Positions 5,710 through 5,993 of a DNA stretch of 5,993 bases are shown in pieces (within the stretch, counting starts at the first letter, position 1; every line of letters starts with the position of its first letter). Position numbers and translations under genes: made by a program. The stretch is from assembly GCA_030154385.1 (NCBI GenBank), contig JASKJZ010000168.1, positions 1 to 5,993 on the forward strand. The letters are read 5' to 3'. The notes beneath the pieces are model-generated. The model saw only the letters and a list, made by a program, of their open reading frames with translations. It was not told the DNA's origin and ran no database searches. This DNA comes from Clostridiales bacterium (GTDB taxonomy: Bacteria > Bacillota_A > Clostridia > Lachnospirales > Lachnospiraceae).

Positions 5710-5993
5710 TTTCTGTAATTGTACCAGTTTACAACTGCGAAGCATATTTGGATGAGAGCATACAATCATTATTACAACAGACATATTTTGAACAGTTAGA
5801 AGTTATTTTTATAGATGATGGCTCAAAAGATAATAGTGCTAAAATTATTTGTAAATATACCGAAAAGTACTCAAATATGAGGCTTATAAGACAATCCAAT
5901 GGTGGTGTTTCTGCCGCAAGAAATCGTGGAATAGAGGCGGCATCGCGGGAATATATTGCTTTCTTTGATGCAGATGATATAGCCGAAAGGCAG
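5706..5993 (+). CDS. GT2-family glycosyltransferase, N-terminal part (runs off window)
   Basis: The first 96 residues of a family 2 (GT-A fold) glycosyltransferase that probably adds a further sugar to the repeat unit. Motifs: ISVIVPVYN (2-10), LEVIFIDDGSKDNS (31-44) with the nucleotide-binding Asp pair, NGGVSAARNRGIEAA (65-79) and the metal-binding DXD-type FFDADD (86-91). These are the hallmarks of the GT2 catalytic core. Acceptor-determining C-terminal sequence lies outside the window, so donor and linkage cannot be assigned. GAAGGG at 5689-5694 is 11 bases upstream of the ATG, which overlaps the stop of the Alg13-like gene. Confidence 0.94.
   Translation, partial: MISVIVPVYNCEAYLDESIQSLLQQTYFEQLEVIFIDDGSKDNSAKIICKYTEKYSNMRLIRQSNGGVSAARNRGIEAASREYIAFFDADDIAERQ

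Noticed and set aside
5263..5784. Minus-strand 173-residue open frame
   Set aside because: It lies fully antisense to the Alg13-like gene and the start of the GT2 gene, both with clear family motifs, and its product has no recognisable features.

Overview
This window is part of a capsular or exopolysaccharide (cps/eps) biosynthesis locus from a low-to-mid-GC Firmicute. The Wzy-type regulatory cassette order (PHP-family phosphatase, Wzz-like membrane adaptor, tyrosine kinase, initiating sugar-phosphate transferase), the purine-rich ribosome binding sites and the protein styles point to Clostridia, most likely Lachnospiraceae or a relative, with Streptococcus-like gene order. The taxon is an inference from protein style. 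All recognised genes are on the + strand.

Layout. Positions 2-634 hold the 3' part of a CpsB/Wzh phosphatase; its start lies before the window. Positions 654-1469 encode a CpsC/Wzd chain-length and kinase-activating protein. Positions 1466-2200 encode a CpsD/Wze tyrosine autokinase with a striking C-terminal GYY repeat tail. Positions 2241-3669 hold a CpsE/WchA-type initiating sugar-phosphate transferase split by one extra G in a run of eight. A 139-bp spacer follows. Positions 3809-4252 hold the N-terminal part of a DUF1972/WchF-like glycosyltransferase whose family similarity stops near 4190. Positions 4253-4708 contain no recognisable gene but do contain a 14-bp hairpin. Positions 4709-5185 and 5197-5709 encode a two-subunit Alg14/Alg13-like glycosyltransferase, and from 5706 a GT2 glycosyltransferase runs off the window.

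How they work together. CpsE-type enzymes load the first sugar phosphate onto undecaprenyl phosphate. The following glycosyltransferases extend the lipid-linked repeat unit, and the CpsB/C/D phosphorelay controls polymerisation and chain length. Two genes at early assembly steps appear broken here: the initiating transferase by a homopolymer indel and the next glycosyltransferase by truncation. The intact Alg14/Alg13 pair may supply the second-sugar step instead.

No wholly new system is visible. The items most worth a second look are the G8 tract in the initiating transferase, the 4190-4708 scar between the conserved and serotype-specific parts of the locus, and the repeat-built tyrosine tail of the kinase.
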